A stretch of DNA of 64,000 bases from Cristatella mucedo. Taxonomy: Eukaryota > Bryozoa > Phylactolaemata > Cristatellidae. The position numbers and the translations under genes were made by a program. Of this stretch, positions 48,407-60,982 are shown piece by piece. The notes beneath the pieces are model-generated. The model was not told the DNA's origin. It searched no databases and saw only the letters and a list, made by a program, of their open reading frames with translations. The stretch lies in NCBI GenBank assembly GCA_009760855.2, contig WPIO01000238.1, positions 62,001-126,000 on the forward strand. Reading direction: 5' to 3'. The first letter of the stretch is position 1. Each line of letters begins with the position of its first letter.

Positions 48407-48523
48407 GTAATATAATAGTGCTGCACTGTCATAGCAGTAATGCACGTAATATAATGGTGCTGTACTATCATAGCAGTAATGCATGTAATATAATGGTGCT
48501 GTACTATCATAGCAGTAATGCTA
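48407..48523 (+). repeat. 39-bp tandem repeat, three units, frame-preserving
   Basis: GTAATATAATAGTGCTGCAC + TGTCATAGCAGTAATGCAC repeats at 48407, 48446 and 48485 with few changes. 39 is a multiple of three, so the plus frame shows a 13-residue repeat (NIMVLYYHSSNAC). The surrounding frame (48298-48588) is 96 codons with no known domain. Confidence 0.85.
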
Positions 48524-48741
48524 GTTTCAGTGCTAGCACTGCAAAGAGATACTCGCACAAGATTGATCAAGGCTTTGCTACTCGTTAGATTTGACTGGTT
48601 GCATTGCTGTTTTGCAGGTTGATCTGATAATGGACAAGCGTGGCCCATGCAGCACAAAGCTCTGTGAGCCCCACATTACCATAATCAAGCTTCCACCAAA
48701 CTGCACGACCAAGCAACCACCCGTGAATGCAGGAATCATCC

Positions 48742-50676
48742 TGTAATGTAATGTAATGTAATATATCTCCGTCAGTAACTCCACAAAGTCATAAAGACCA
48801 TGTGGGTGTTACACAGAAGAGTTTTATATAGCGCACTCACAGCCTAAGCAGCTTTCGGTACGCATTCGGTACCCAACAGACTCCGTCTCACGCAACAAAG
48901 AGAAAGTGGGAAGCATAGCAGAGTCAGGAGAGCATTTGAGGTAGTGAGTAGCACATAAGTAGCAACTCAGGACCGCTGAAAAAGATGTGCCATAGTCGGC
49001 AGTTGGAGAGTAGATATCGTTGCGTAAGAATTGTGGAAGCGAGTTCCACAGTCTAGGACCTGCAGAGCTAAAGCTTCTGTCGCCAACTGTCTTTAAGCGG
49101 AGGAATGGGACAGCTAATTTATTGTCCACACAGGACCTGAGGGCGCGAACAGGCTGAAACTGATGCAGCAGTTCAGCTAGGTACGAAGGAGCCAAGCCGT
49201 GGCGGGCCTTGTGGGTCAGCGTAAGAACTTCGCTCTGTATCCTTTGCTCAACCGGCAACCATCCTAGGTCTTTCAGCAAAGGGGACACGGGCTCAAACCG
49301 CTGGGACTTGAAGACTAGCCTTGCAGCCATATTCATAGTCCGCTGTAGTGGCATAATAGCTTTCTTTGGTAGCCCAGCCAAAAGGGAATTACAATAATCA
49401 AGCCGAGACAGAACTAAAGAGCTAGTTAAATTTTTTACAAGCCACTGAGGGAGACAGCTTCTAATCTTGGATATGGATCGGATGTGATGGCTAGCTGTAG
49501 AGGCAGTCTTCTGAATGAAGCTTTTGAAATTGAGGCAGCTGTCGAACACGACACCTATATTACGAGCACGTGGTGAAGGTCGCACAATAGCATCACTTAT
49601 TAGAACAGCAAAGCCTTTTGATCCAGCCACACGCTTAGGGTGTCCTATGAGCAGCAGTTCGGTTTTATCGTCATTTAATTTCAGGAAGTTTTCCGACATC
49701 CAGGATCGAATATCGGCAAGGCAAGCATTCAGTCTCTCAGTTGCTGCAGCAGATTCCGACGGTTTAAATGACAAATACAACTGAGTATCGTCAGCATAGA
49801 AGTGATATCCTATTCCATGGGCCTTAATCACTTTTCCCAGAGGTTGTGTATAAATGGAGAACAGCAAGGGACCGAGTACAGACCCTTGAGGGACTCCACA
49901 GGTGACCCTTCTCATGTCTGAGACCTGACCCCCACACGACACGGATTGAACACGATCAGACAAGTATGATTTAAACCACGCCAGTGCTTCGTCTGCCAGA
50001 CCGATCGTTGTTCTCAATCGTTCAAGCAGAATTTCGTGATCAATGGTGTCGAAGGCAGCAGACAGATCTAGCAGAGCTAGGGCAGTGACATTCCCGTCGT
50101 CATTGCCACGTAGAATGTCATTGTTAACACGGAGGAGAGCAGTTTCAGTAGAGTGCTGCCTCTTGAACCCAGATTGAAATGTTTCTGACATTCCATTATT
50201 TTCAATATGTTCAACTAGCTGCTTAGCAACAATTTTTTCAAGAATCTTTGATAAGAACAGAAGAAGGGAAACTGGACGATAGTTTGCTAGGACCTCTGTG
50301 TCTAATCCAGGCTGTTTAAGGATAAGTCTAACGATTGCCGATTTGAAGGACTTGGGGACGACCCCTTTTCCCAAAGAAGCATTAAGAATCTTGGTTATGG
50401 CAGGGCTAAGTTGGTCTGCTAGTGAAGACCAAAGAAATGAAGGTATAGGGTCTTCAGGAGACGAGCTCTTTTTACTAGACCTCATTAAGGCAGCCACATC
50501 ACAGGCAGAAACATCGGAGAACATATTAAGAAAGGTCACAGGTTGAGGAACGGCGATTGCTTTGGTCGGAGGGGGCTTAATGGAGGCACGAATGTGCATA
50601 ATTTTTTCAGTAAAGAAGGCTGAAAACTTTTCGGCTGAGCCCTTAATATCTGGGGAGTCAGACCTCACATGCTGTC
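48742..50676 (-). mobile_element. Young LINE family 2 copy with an uninterrupted frame of about 614 codons
   Basis: The frame runs unbroken from about 50676 to a stop at 48824. It covers linker (SSKKSSSPEDPIPSFL) and complete reverse transcriptase: NYRPVSLLLFLSKILEK, GFKRQHSTETALL, DLSAAFDTIDHEILL (first catalytic Asp), [33 protein letters not shown] (Asp pair) and [20 protein letters not shown]. The C-terminal region ends RSFSSAGPRLWNSLPQF. The first codon is not ATG; the copy is 5'-truncated, with no endonuclease. The 3' end has a (TTACA)n-type tail (TGTAATGTAATGTAATG on plus). Lack of any stop marks it as recent. Confidence 0.93.
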
Positions 50677-50699
50677 ATGCACCGATGCCACGATCGAAG

Positions 50700-52160
50700 G
50701 CGGTGGTCATCATGAAGAGCAACGATGAATTGTACAGGCACTGCACTGGTCCTGCTAGATCTGTCAGATGCATTTGATGCTATTAACCATATCTTACATG
50801 AATGATTGACAGACGCGATCGGTCTGAAAGATGAGGCCCCTGAGCATGGTTCGAATAGTACTTGTCTGATTGCTCGTGTATTAGTGAATCTATCTCGTGT
50901 GTTGGTCGCAGCCATGTCTCATCAGTTACTTCTGGAGTCGCATAAGGGTCTGTTCTGCAATTTTACCAAGCCACCAAAACCAGCTGTACTTGTCATTTAA
51001 ACCACCATCAGCCACAGCAACTGATAAATTGAACACCTGCCTTGCAGACATTCGATCTTAGATGTCGGCTAATTTCCTTAAACTTAACGACAGTACAACT
51101 AAACTACTACAAATAGATTTCCCCAAGTATGTGGCTGGACTAGAAGACTGCTTTATTAACTGGTAATGGTGTAGTACGACCATCATCATGTGATAAGAAT
51201 TCTGGTGTCTGCTTTGACAACTGCTTCAAGTTAGAAAGCTTCAGTTTGAAAACCTCTCTTGACCTTTCAAGGCTAATCATAATGGCAAATAATCTTACTA
51301 GCTGGCAAATAATCTTACAAGCTCCCTGGCTCTACCTAGGCTCGACTATTTTAATTAAGTTTTTGTTGGGCTATCGGGAATTGTGACCAAGCCTCTGCTT
51401 GTGGATAGAATATTGCTCCAAGGCTAATCATCAAATCCTGCAGGTTCAGCCGTGTGTCTCCTTTGCTAACGAGCTACAACGGCTCGCGGTTAATCATAGA
51501 ATACTGAGCAAAAGTCTTTCTCCGATTCACAATGATCTCCTGGCTTGGTACCATCATACCTTGCCAAGGTTAAAATGCTAAAAACTGATTTAACAACCTC
51601 ATTAATCTAGCTTCATTCAGAAGAGCTTTAATGGCTATCACTACCACTTGTAGTGGGCAGCAAAGGATCGCTCACAGTAGGACTTGAACCCACGACCTAG
51701 CTCGTGAAGAGCAAGCACCTTACCTCTGAACTAAGGCCCAGGGGTAATGCTTCACCGGTGTTACGGCCTTGGCAGAACCAACAGGGAAAGGAGACTCGGT
51801 TGAGCTCGACTCTATTCCGAGACTCCTCTCGCCCCCCCCCCCCGATATCGACAATAAATTGGCTGTTTCATTCCTTTGCTTAAAGGCCACTGGCAACTGA
51901 AGCTTTTGCTCTAGAGGTCCTACACTGGAACTCACTTCCACAAATCTCATGCAACGACGTTGGCTTCTCCCTGGCTTCAGAATGTGGCATATCCTTACCA
52001 GCTAGCTGCTACTTTCAGGCAACTCACTTCTACGACTGACCTGACTTGGCAATGTTTCGTACTTTCTCTATGTTGCACGAGATGAAGTCTGTTGGCTACC
52101 GTATGCGCACTAATAGTCGCTCAGGTCTGGGGTGCGCTATATAAAACTCTCCAGTATAAA
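50700..52160 (+). mobile_element. Old LINE relic (family 2-like), head to head with the young copy
   Basis: The plus strand reads TALVLLDLSDAFDAINH (motif A), then decayed sequence, FLKLNDSTTKLL near 51075, and at 52080-52150 'GAAGTCTGTTGGCTACCG' and 'GGTGCGCTATATAAAACTC', matching the 3' end of family 2. A SINE interrupts it at 51590-51745. Stops are frequent. Confidence 0.75.
51590..51745 (-). mobile_element. tRNA-derived SINE (family B)
   Basis: The minus strand reads 'CCTTAGTTCAGAGGTAAGG' (A box), 'TGCTCTTCACGAGCTAGG', 'CGTGGGTTCAAGTCC' (B box) and 'TACAAGTGGTAGTGATAGCC'. It lies inside the older LINE relic. Confidence 0.75.
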
Positions 52161-54062
52161 ACCCATCAAAATCCATCAAAGAGCTACAGCTCGAGCCGTG
52201 GCAGCAGGCGGGGAGGGGCGAGTCGAACAAACATTAGCATCGCTCGGGGACCTGGCAGCATGCTCTAGGGTCGTAGCTCGTGCCAAGAGCTTCCACCTAT
52301 TAAAGTTAATAGCAATGTCATTTAAATAGCACCCCGAGAGAACTAAAAAAAATTTCCATGCACTTTGGATACACTGAAAACGAAGTAAGTGAATAAATTA
52401 GTGATAACACAATTTCAGCCATACAACACAACTAACATGGACGAGATACTCGCCGCTCGGAGCAGTCGGGTTGTTGAGATTCATTTAAATGCCATCAAGT
52501 CAATGGATGTCATAATGTCAGTCGATGGCAAATCAGCTGAGTTGCCGTGACCGAAGGAATGACAAGAGAAAACCAGCCAGATCAAGGTGGATTGTAACCT
52601 CCGTGACCATCAGTGAGGCTATGTGGCTCGAGGGGCTACTATAAGTTTTGACTTTCCATCCTCCATCAGGTTACCTGCCCATAGGAACACTTTTTCAGAG
52701 CAGTGAAAAAACAGGTGGCCTAGAAGAATGAGCTGAGCTCTTTAAGGATTCCGTCCGCCTAAACATCTGCCAGCTGTCGAAAAGTTTTGGCGCTGACAAT
52801 TGCTAGTGACTTTGGAGGCTTGCAGTGCAAAACGATTCATGCGTTTGTAAATAAATGGCTGGCTAGAGAGTGTTACGAGAGGGACCAAGGACGTGAATAC
52901 CTCGATATCGGTAGCCGTCTATAATAGTGTGTTGAGCAGGAGTCTTTACAAATGAAGTGCTTGGTGACGCAGACAAAAAGACTGCTGCTCGGTCGCGCTA
53001 ACCAGCCTGATAGATAACATAGATAACAGACAACATAGATAACAGGTCTGTCCCGAGGGCACCCCTCCTGAAGCGCACTGCAGACCCGTACTACACCCAC
53101 TTGCCGGTTCCTGCTACAAACACACACGTTCAGTGCCTGTGCATAGGCACTGCAGCTTAGGCATCAGGACAGACTAAAGATTGCATATTGCAGAAGAAAG
53201 TACAACTACAGCTTTTTCTGCAGTCTAGTGTTAAGTCAACCAAGCGCACTTAAACATTCATTGTCAAAATTAGTATTAATAACAGCAACTGCTAGTTCAT
53301 GCTCATCAGGGTTCCAGGTAAGCACGATGGGGTGTGGTGCTGCATGGCGTCTCACACAGCAGCAGCAGCATGCCGCGATCGCCTAGAAACGAGCAATGCC
53401 ACGCGAGTCCGGTATCGGAGCAGTCCACGCATCAGCAAGTGCAAGAAACTCAAGCAGCGCAAGCATCGAGGAGGGGCAGAGTAATGTCTACTATATGCCA
53501 CATACATACAGCCTTGCACTCAGCTCGGCAAGTGGGACCACAGGTTATAGCGACAAAGCACCAAGATCACATAGCCCATTGTCTCAGCATGGCTAGCCTG
53601 AGGTGAGAGGTCCTACGGTTGGAAAAACTTCGAATGCGTCCTCTGAACTCGAACATGGCTGCACTATGAGGACGCCAGCATCCCAGGAGCCATTGACCCC
53701 AAATGCCATGACGTCACATCCGGAGCATCTAGGCATGCCAGGCATGCCAGGACGGAGGTCACACGAGCACCACAGTATGTTGACAGCCGCAAAGTAACGC
53801 CCAATGTAGGCCAGTTCTCTGCGCGGTCGCCATGATGGTCAAGGACGCCATACGTCGGCCGCAGCACAATGTGCTATCGAGAGCCAATCGGCACAGGAAA
53901 CACTGGTGAAGTAGCCAAGTGCTTCCCAGTGCAGCCATTTGTAAGTGCATTGCATCTTATAGTAGAGGAATGCATCTGTTTCAAAAGTATTTTAACTCTT
54001 CGACTTCGTCACAAGAAAGTAGCGAGTCGAGTGTACTTATGTACAACGTGAGTATGCTCACT
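52161..54062. other. Unassigned intergenic sequence 3' of the WDR45B-like gene
   Basis: A short tail-like relic sits at 52320-52380 ('AAATAGCACCCCGAGAG'). Small ATAGATAACA repeats occur near 53010-53045. Overlapping plus frames at 53299-53797 are short and shared among frames. No gene is called. Confidence 0.4.
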
Positions 54063-57000
54063 CTACGTCATCGGTCTCGGAGTGTCATCCGTCATCTCTA
54101 AGAACTGTGCACATACTTCACGGAAGCTTTCTCCTTTTGCATTGAATGAGAACTTGTAATAGCTACCGTCGGCGCATATAACTGAAACAGAAACCAAAGC
54201 CAATTGACTCGAACGAGGCTAAATTCGATTCTGACAAATTTCAATGTGCAGACAGGGTCGCCGGTCAGGATCGTGGGTCACAGGTCAGGATCGCCGGACG
54301 AGCGCGGAGTAGCCTGCACCCACCTATCACTGAGCTCGAGTCAGCGCTGAAGGAGCAAATGCACTGCGACTGCCCGGGCACTTGGAACTTGGAAAAGCTC
54401 CAACGGGAGTTGAAGTACTTGGGTAAGAAGCCAGTAGCTGTCGCAACACTGGTAAACAAAAAAAATGCAATAAGAGCCCGCCATCTGTCTGCTCAAACAG
54501 CTACTGCTGCTGCTGCAATAAACAGAACCTCATCTGCCGGCTTCGGCTGCTGCAGCTGCTGCCAAACAATGGTCACATCATCACGTGCATGCTTTGCATA
54601 AGCACACACAGCACGGTGAGCAATGGTAGAAGAAAACGTTGAAGCCGCCCAGCATGCCACACTAGAGGTAAGGCCCTCAAACTGTACTACACATGGCCGT
54701 GGTTTCGAGTCTTGCAGCTAGCAATTCTTTATTGCCCTCTGAAAGCATGATAATCGCTGATGCTCCGGTGCCACTATATTCATAAGGCTGCTGAATTTTA
54801 CTACATGGCCAGCATGGATTTGGGAGAGATGGAAGACTTCGGGTGACAGGACTCCTAGGATGACGACAAGTTCTGCGCACCTAGGCACACTTGAAGCAGC
54901 ATTGGACCGTCCGTCTACATCAGCAAACGATACTGCTTTCACACGTTTCCAGGATAGTCCAACATGAGAAGCTGACTTGAGTAGAGCATGGTTTCTCCTA
55001 CAGTGCCAAACCAATGAGTGGATGGGCGGCTCAGCATTGGACTGGAGGAATACTGCCGAGACTCGCATCTTCGCTGAGCGCGCAGTCACGCGTCTCTTCA
55101 GCTAAACACCGAGATTTCGCCTGCAACTTCTAGGACGCCTCGAAGTTCCGCTCGATCGGAGCGTTTTTCCCAGGGAATGCAGACCATCCCACATGGTGGC
55201 AACCGCAGCGCCAGATTACCGCAGCTCGCTTCCTGCTGCTGGCTTGCAATGACGGACAGCATGCCGGTGCAGCCTCGGCTTAAGACCTAGTCACTTAGTT
55301 GCAAGGGGACTTGACTGGCAGTCGACAGAGAACACAAGAGATCAAGTTTCTGGACTCCGTCTACGAATCGGGCAGAAAGAAAAGTGCAATGCACAAAATG
55401 AATGATAAATACACGACGAAAAGCACGAGCTTGCACGCACCGCCCAGCATTTTATAAAATGAACAAACCTTGACTCAAACCCCTCCAGTCAGCGCTGCAC
55501 AACCACAAACGTGCACGGCGATAGTATTGCCTTTCAGGCACCATGACTCCAGCTGACGAGCCATGCATGCGTCGAACGAGCATTTCACGTGCCGTTCCGT
55601 GCACGATGCACCCGGTAGACACGCACGACTTACGACGATTGCGGCACGGTACAATAGGCCTGCACACACACACACAAGCAAACACCCCTTCCCCCAATCA
55701 CCCTCACACCGTGCTCGGAGAAGCAGCTGATTGCCGCTACGCCTGAAGTCCCAAATCGACGAAATACAGGTTACAGCGGTTACATTTGACCCGACGGAAG
55801 TATACATCGAGTTAGACCTGCCAGGGGCACTCACGGCCCCTTTTCTGTTTGTTTGCACAGCACGTCCCAATGCGTGCATGCTGCTGTCCTTGTTTTCTAT
55901 CACTGACCTATGAGTGAGCAATCTACATCACTTCCCGTCTTGGCCCATCCTACGATGGCCTCCCCCACTCCCCCCACTCGTCATTCTTCAACATCAACCG
56001 AAGCTTCCTTTAAAGCTTTTCTAAGCTTCCTTTTGGTTTTCGACATTCTGACGGGTCAGGCAGCTTATAGGAAGGTCATAGGTCGAAGCTTCGAGCGCTG
56101 CTGCTGCTGCGCTGTAAGCCACGACGGTGCTACCGAGTCGAGCCCGCCGAGTCCGGCACTCTTCGTTGCAGGCACGATCGAGCTCGCCGTCGCACGCAGC
56201 GGCAGACCGACAGGAAGGCTATGTGGAGGTGGCGGTGGTGGCACAGCCGCCTCGGCTGCTGCAGCTATCGCATACCCGAGCTGCTTGTTTTTCGACGCAT
56301 CGTCCACGGCAAACACGTGCACCGTCCCGTGGTCGCTAGACACACAAAGCAACGTGGAATCCTGGTTGAAGCTGATGCTGCAAAAGTGCAAATATTAAGT
56401 GAGGCCAGGCGGCCGCTGGCCACCCAGCGCAGGCGGCGCCCAGCCGCCGGCAGCGTCGACGGCCACGTGACACAAGTGGCCGACCGAACAGAGGCTGGGC
56501 GGTCACCTGCTCTCGCTCGGGCGAAGCTGGCTCACGACTATCGTGAGCGTGTGGGGAGGGAGAGAAGGGGAGGGGAATGGCGGCATCGCACCAGGGTGAG
56601 GGTGAGGGTGAGGCAGGCTGTGCGTGCGTGCACTTGCCAGAAAATGGTGGCGTTGTTGGCACCCCTTCGGAGCTCCTGCAGCTGCGCACCGGAAGCGGTA
56701 TCGAACACGCGAATGAGCGTGCCCTGAGAACAATCGTCGTGAGAGCTTGATGAGTACAGCAAGCAACGAAAAGCCGCGGATGCAAACGGACAATGCAACG
56801 CGTCAGCGAATCCAGCCGGCGCCGACCGACGGGCGACAGCTGCAGTACAACGTCCAATCCAAGCGATGGCACGCAGTGCAGCGCCTCTTAGCTGCAACCA
56901 CCTTCTCCGAGGCGGTGGCCAGCCGCGTGCCCTGCAGGTTCAGCGTGATGCAGCCGAGAGGGGCTTCGTGGGCGGCCACGTCCAGAGGTGGCTTCTCCGT

Positions 57001-57092
57001 GTTGGCCAGGTCGACGATCTGCACGTGGCCTGCTCGTCTTCCGGGAAACACGAGCAGCGAGTTACTGCTGCTTGGGCACAGGGAACATATTC
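54063..57092 (-). CDS. WDR45B: WDR45B/WIPI3-like PROPPIN, C-terminal five exons
   Basis: PROPPINs are seven-bladed beta-propellers that bind PI3P and PI(3,5)P2 on forming autophagosomes and lysosomes. Exons in transcript order: 57092-56902, 56723-56638, 56377-56276, 54448-54324, 54181-54063 (stop TAG). All phases agree, giving about 207 codons; the human protein has 344, so about 137 N-terminal residues are missing. Visible: [49 protein letters not shown] (across an exon join), the lipid-binding LRRG motif in [54 protein letters not shown] and [25 protein letters not shown] points to WDR45B rather than WDR45. The intron after 56638 starts GC instead of GT. Upstream exons were not securely found; a weak candidate is at 59170-59350. 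Confidence 0.93.
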
Positions 57093-57120
57093 CTGTAAAA
57101 AGAAAAAGCAACGTGAACTA

Positions 57121-58745
57121 GTTAGGGTGCAGTGTGGAGACCCGAGGCGGCAGCGGCAGCGCATCTGCTCTGCCGCCGGAAGACAAGCTAGCACAATATA
57201 AGTGTGCCTCTCGCAAATGGCAGCGAGAAAAACGAGCAGCAAAAGAAGCCACCACTCGGTGCCAAAACTCGACAGAAACGTCGAAAACTGCAAACGCCAC
57301 AACGAAGAGAGACTGAAGACGAAGCCCTCGAGCTTCGTGCTCAGTGACAGCTCAGCAAACGCCTCACTTGTGATAAGGTCAAAAACAGAAGGAAACTGAA
57401 TTTAAGATTGGAGCACTTCCGGACCCAGGCACGTGGTATGGAGTCCTTGCCCGACATCAGGCCAGACTCACCAGCTAGGCTCGGCTTACCACTAACTCAG
57501 TGGACACTCAGGCCCACATTGTAATATTTGCACACATTGCAATATTTCCCGAGATTGTTCACGGGCATAAGCTAGTCAGGTAATATTGTCACTAGGTTTC
57601 TCAATCCCGTTTTCATAAAGTGCTGACCTACAATTTTTGTTCCTATCCGAGTCGTCATTGCCATTTCAGATGCAAAAAACAGCAAGAAAGACACAGCAAA
57701 TGGCTGGATAATAGTTCCTAAATCGGTGGCAGCACAGCTAATGGCATTGCAGCGCAAGAGCCCAAGGGACCATCATACTGGCGGGGCTTAACTTAGCCAG
57801 AACTTTTAAGAAGTAGAGCCTAATTCTGAAAGAAGCAAGCAATCGCTGACTGCAAAGCAGGCGATCGCTGACAAGTAGTGTTCAGAATGGAGCAGCAAAA
57901 GACGTGGACCAGATGGTACGCACTCAATGGAAAACGGCTTGCTAAGGTTAAGCCATTTGAAAGTATCAAGACCCTGATTACAGAGGCACTCGTACAATTT
58001 TTGCGAGCAGAAGCTCCACTGCAGCACCGTTCAGCCTACTCGAGAGTCCTACCAACATCTGGAACATCAGCTAGACCGGAGTTCAGTTTTTAGACCAACA
58101 CTGAAGATTCTCTAATAAATCAGATCGCAAGTTCAGCCATGTTAAAATCTCTACAGCAAGACAGTGAAAATGTAAAGCTCTCTGCTTGCTCGTAGCAACC
58201 CGTGCTGCTGCTGCTTGATGTTACAAATGAGGCTCATCAGTACGAGCTCTAGGCGAATAACAGAGCTAAGCTCCCAATAGCAACGGAGACTGACTGGTCG
58301 CCACTAGGCTTCAGATGATAGCGGAGACTTGAGTGCTAAGACACGTGGGGCACATCGGCCCATCGTGCTAAGAAAAAATACGACGTCTTGTTTTGCCTTT
58401 CGAACAACTTGCACGTCGTGTATCCAATCTCAAGGCTTAGTGCTTGAACTACATGCCAAAGTGACTTAAAAATTGATTATCCTAAACAATGCTTCCGACA
58501 ATAAGTTGAACTTCATCAGTATTTTAAACGTGTCATTTCGCTAGGGCATTTTCAGGTAAGACTTTAATGATTTTGTTCGACGACTTTAAAAAGATATGCA
58601 CCCTCTAAGAATCTGAATATCGTGTCTTAAGACCGTATAACTCAGTAAGCAGTGGTTGAAATACCAAGCCCTTACTAGACTCGACCACTAGCTCTCACTG
58701 ACGGACAGACGACTTATATATACACCGTCTAGTTAGACATCAAGA
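57121..58745. other. Unassigned, probably WDR45B intron
   Basis: Upstream exons of the WDR45B-like gene should lie to the right of 57092 on the minus strand. I read this stretch on both strands and found no propeller-like segment. Confidence 0.4.
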
Positions 58746-58825
58746 GGCACCTCGGGCGATTTGTGAAGTGCATAGAAAGAGAATGAGTTCTCTGATGGCG
58801 CTATATCAAGTGTATTATTATTATA
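58745..58825 (+). mobile_element. LINE/SINE 3' tail copy
   Basis: 'TTTGTGAAGTGCATAGAAAG', 'AGTTCTCTGATGGCGC', 'TATATCAAGTGTATTATTA' is the shared tail in plus orientation. Confidence 0.7.
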
Positions 58826-59169
58826 GTACAATTATTTAAGATGCGCAGGCTACGTTAACAGCCAAATAAGCATATTAGGCTTGAAACACGGGCATTAAAC
58901 CAAAAAACAGGTTTATTATAAACCAACGACAGGAGCAGAAGTTATAAAACTGGCCCACAGAGTTCACGAAACAACTGCATTCAAATGGCTAAGGCCGGAT
59001 TACTTAAGACTATTCCACAGTTCCATGAGCTCTCGGAAACGACAGGAAGGTCATCAACCATGTGCCTTTGAACCTGGAGGCAATGCTGGTTTCGAATATA
59101 ACCTGAGTTAGAATCGGTTACTACTGCTTTTGAAGTCATATACAGTTTACTAGTCCATTGCATATTCGA

Positions 59170-59350
59170 TGGGTGTGAATATGATGTCGTTATCAAGAAC
59201 GACCACCATAACGACAACACATAAACGACCACCATAACGCAAGAACCCAAGAGACCCAAGCAGCAGCACCGCTGCAGGTGCCCTGCATCATTGGAGGACA
59301 GCTTCGAGAGCCCCGAGTTTTTCGCCTGCATCCCAAAGCTGAACTCGAGA
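59170..59350 (-). other. Weak candidate for an upstream WDR45B exon
   Basis: After a good acceptor (TATATGCAG) the minus strand reads QSRVQLWDAGEKLGALEAVL and then a stop. Further along in the same frame is VVVLDNDIIF. PROPPINs of this subgroup have 'KVMIWDD' followed later by 'RIVVVLDSMIKVF'. The spacing is too long, there is an in-frame stop, and the VVV stretch comes from a local duplication (ACGACCACCATAACG twice), so this may be chance. Confidence 0.2.
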
Positions 59351-59793
59351 TTGCTGCATATACACAAGTAACTTGCTAGCAGGTTACCTTGAGTATTTAC
59401 GAGAATGTGCGCTAGTTGTGCAAGCTGTTGTACAGTCAGTCGAAACCTGATATGGGAGGGACCGAGTATGGATAGTGAGGGAAAAGAGTATTGGACGATA
59501 AGCTAGCAAATTAGTACTCGTTTGCCAAAGAGCTGGTTGCAGTCATGAAATGCCACTCCATACCCCATCGAGATCGAATGCGCACGACCATATACTCCAG
59601 TACTCAATCTGCAAATGGTGGGCAGCCAAGCCCAAGCTGGACCACGTGGCAGGTGCCAGCCAACCACGTAGGAGATCATAGATTAGCTGCCTCGCAGCTA
59701 CTCGCATGCATTGATGACTGGAAAATACTGCTTCGTTTGCAGCACGAGGTGCAGGAAGCATACTGCAGACGAAGCTGATTTGGGGGCAGTCAC

Positions 59794-59797
<4 letters not shown>

Positions 59798-59886
<89 letters not shown>
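59798..59886. repeat. (CT)n microsatellite
   Basis: About 88 bp of pure CT dinucleotide. The flanking frames MSL-repeat and ER-repeat are artefacts. Confidence 0.95.
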
Positions 59887-59888
<2 letters not shown>

Positions 59889-60859
59889 CGCTGTAGATGT
59901 TTTGCAGAAAAGGAGAGGATTTATATCACTGAAAGGTTTTGTGTCAGCATCCACCCTAGCTAATGACATGGTCATAGACTGTCATATCGGCAACAAATAT
60001 TGTCAAAGGTGTAAGTGTCATAGCCAGGCAAAAATTTAGGTCACTGCACCAGGTGGGGGAATCGTGACAGTACTTTGCTCGGAGAGACCAGTGAGCCAGG
60101 GCATCTACCTCGGCTGCTAAACTAGTATCGTCACAGAGTGAGATACACAAGATTGCAGAAAAATAGAAATGATAGATACACACACACCAGGTGAGAGGAT
60201 AAATATGAATAAACAAAAATAGCAGGATATATGACTTTGCCCTTAGCTTGAAAATGCTTAACCGCTTGAACGTTTTAAGACCATTGCCTTGTTTTGCCTT
60301 TCGCTAAAAGAAGCGTTTTCGTTCAATTTAAGTTGTAGCTTTGCTCATGTTCATCAGATCGACCTGAACATTGAACCGATCATTCGTTCGTCAGTGCTGC
60401 ATCGATTCCCGAAAAAACCTGCTTCCCTTATGGATGGACCAGAGAAAAACTTATTGGGCTGGGAAGTTTAACGAACTGAAATAAGCACTCAGATGAATCA
60501 ATATAACTCCGAGCTCTACCAGAAAGTGCTCTGCATCTGATAAGAGGGGGTGGTCGAACACAATTTTTACTCGGCCGGCTATTAAGGTACGAGCTATACA
60601 AAAGTTCCTTGCGTTATATGATTGCCTAACCTAATACTAGTCGCAGAGTCAAGCATTTTGATGTTGTTCTGTGCACGTCCAAAACTACTGTAGTTTTGAG
60701 GGATGACTACCACTGCCCCAAATCTGAGCAGCCTCGCTTCCATTGGGCAATGCACTACTCTCGTGTTCCATAATTCTAGATTTAGTGTGGCTTCACTATA
60801 CTACAGTAGGAAAGCAGGACTGGTAAAAATACCTGTGGCTGCATAGAGAACCATTTGAC

Positions 60860-60912
60860 GCGCGCGCGCACACACACATGCACACACACATGCAGAGAGA
60901 GAGAGAGAGAGA

Positions 60913-60981
<69 letters not shown>
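60860..60981. repeat. Compound (CG)/(CA)n/(GA)n/(CA)n microsatellite
   Basis: GCGCGCGCG, then CACACAC, ATGCACACAC, AGAGAGAGAGAG and a run of about 66 bp of pure CA. The alternating purine-pyrimidine CG/CA parts could adopt Z-DNA. Confidence 0.95.

Positions 60982-60982
<1 letters not shown>

Noticed and set aside
55910-56398. 162-codon plus-strand frame
   Set aside because: It is antisense to WDR45B exon 3 and its intron; composition explains the open frame and no domain is visible.
59543-59761. Possible WDR45B exon on the minus strand
   Set aside because: No resemblance to any propeller blade segment, and splice borders are poor.
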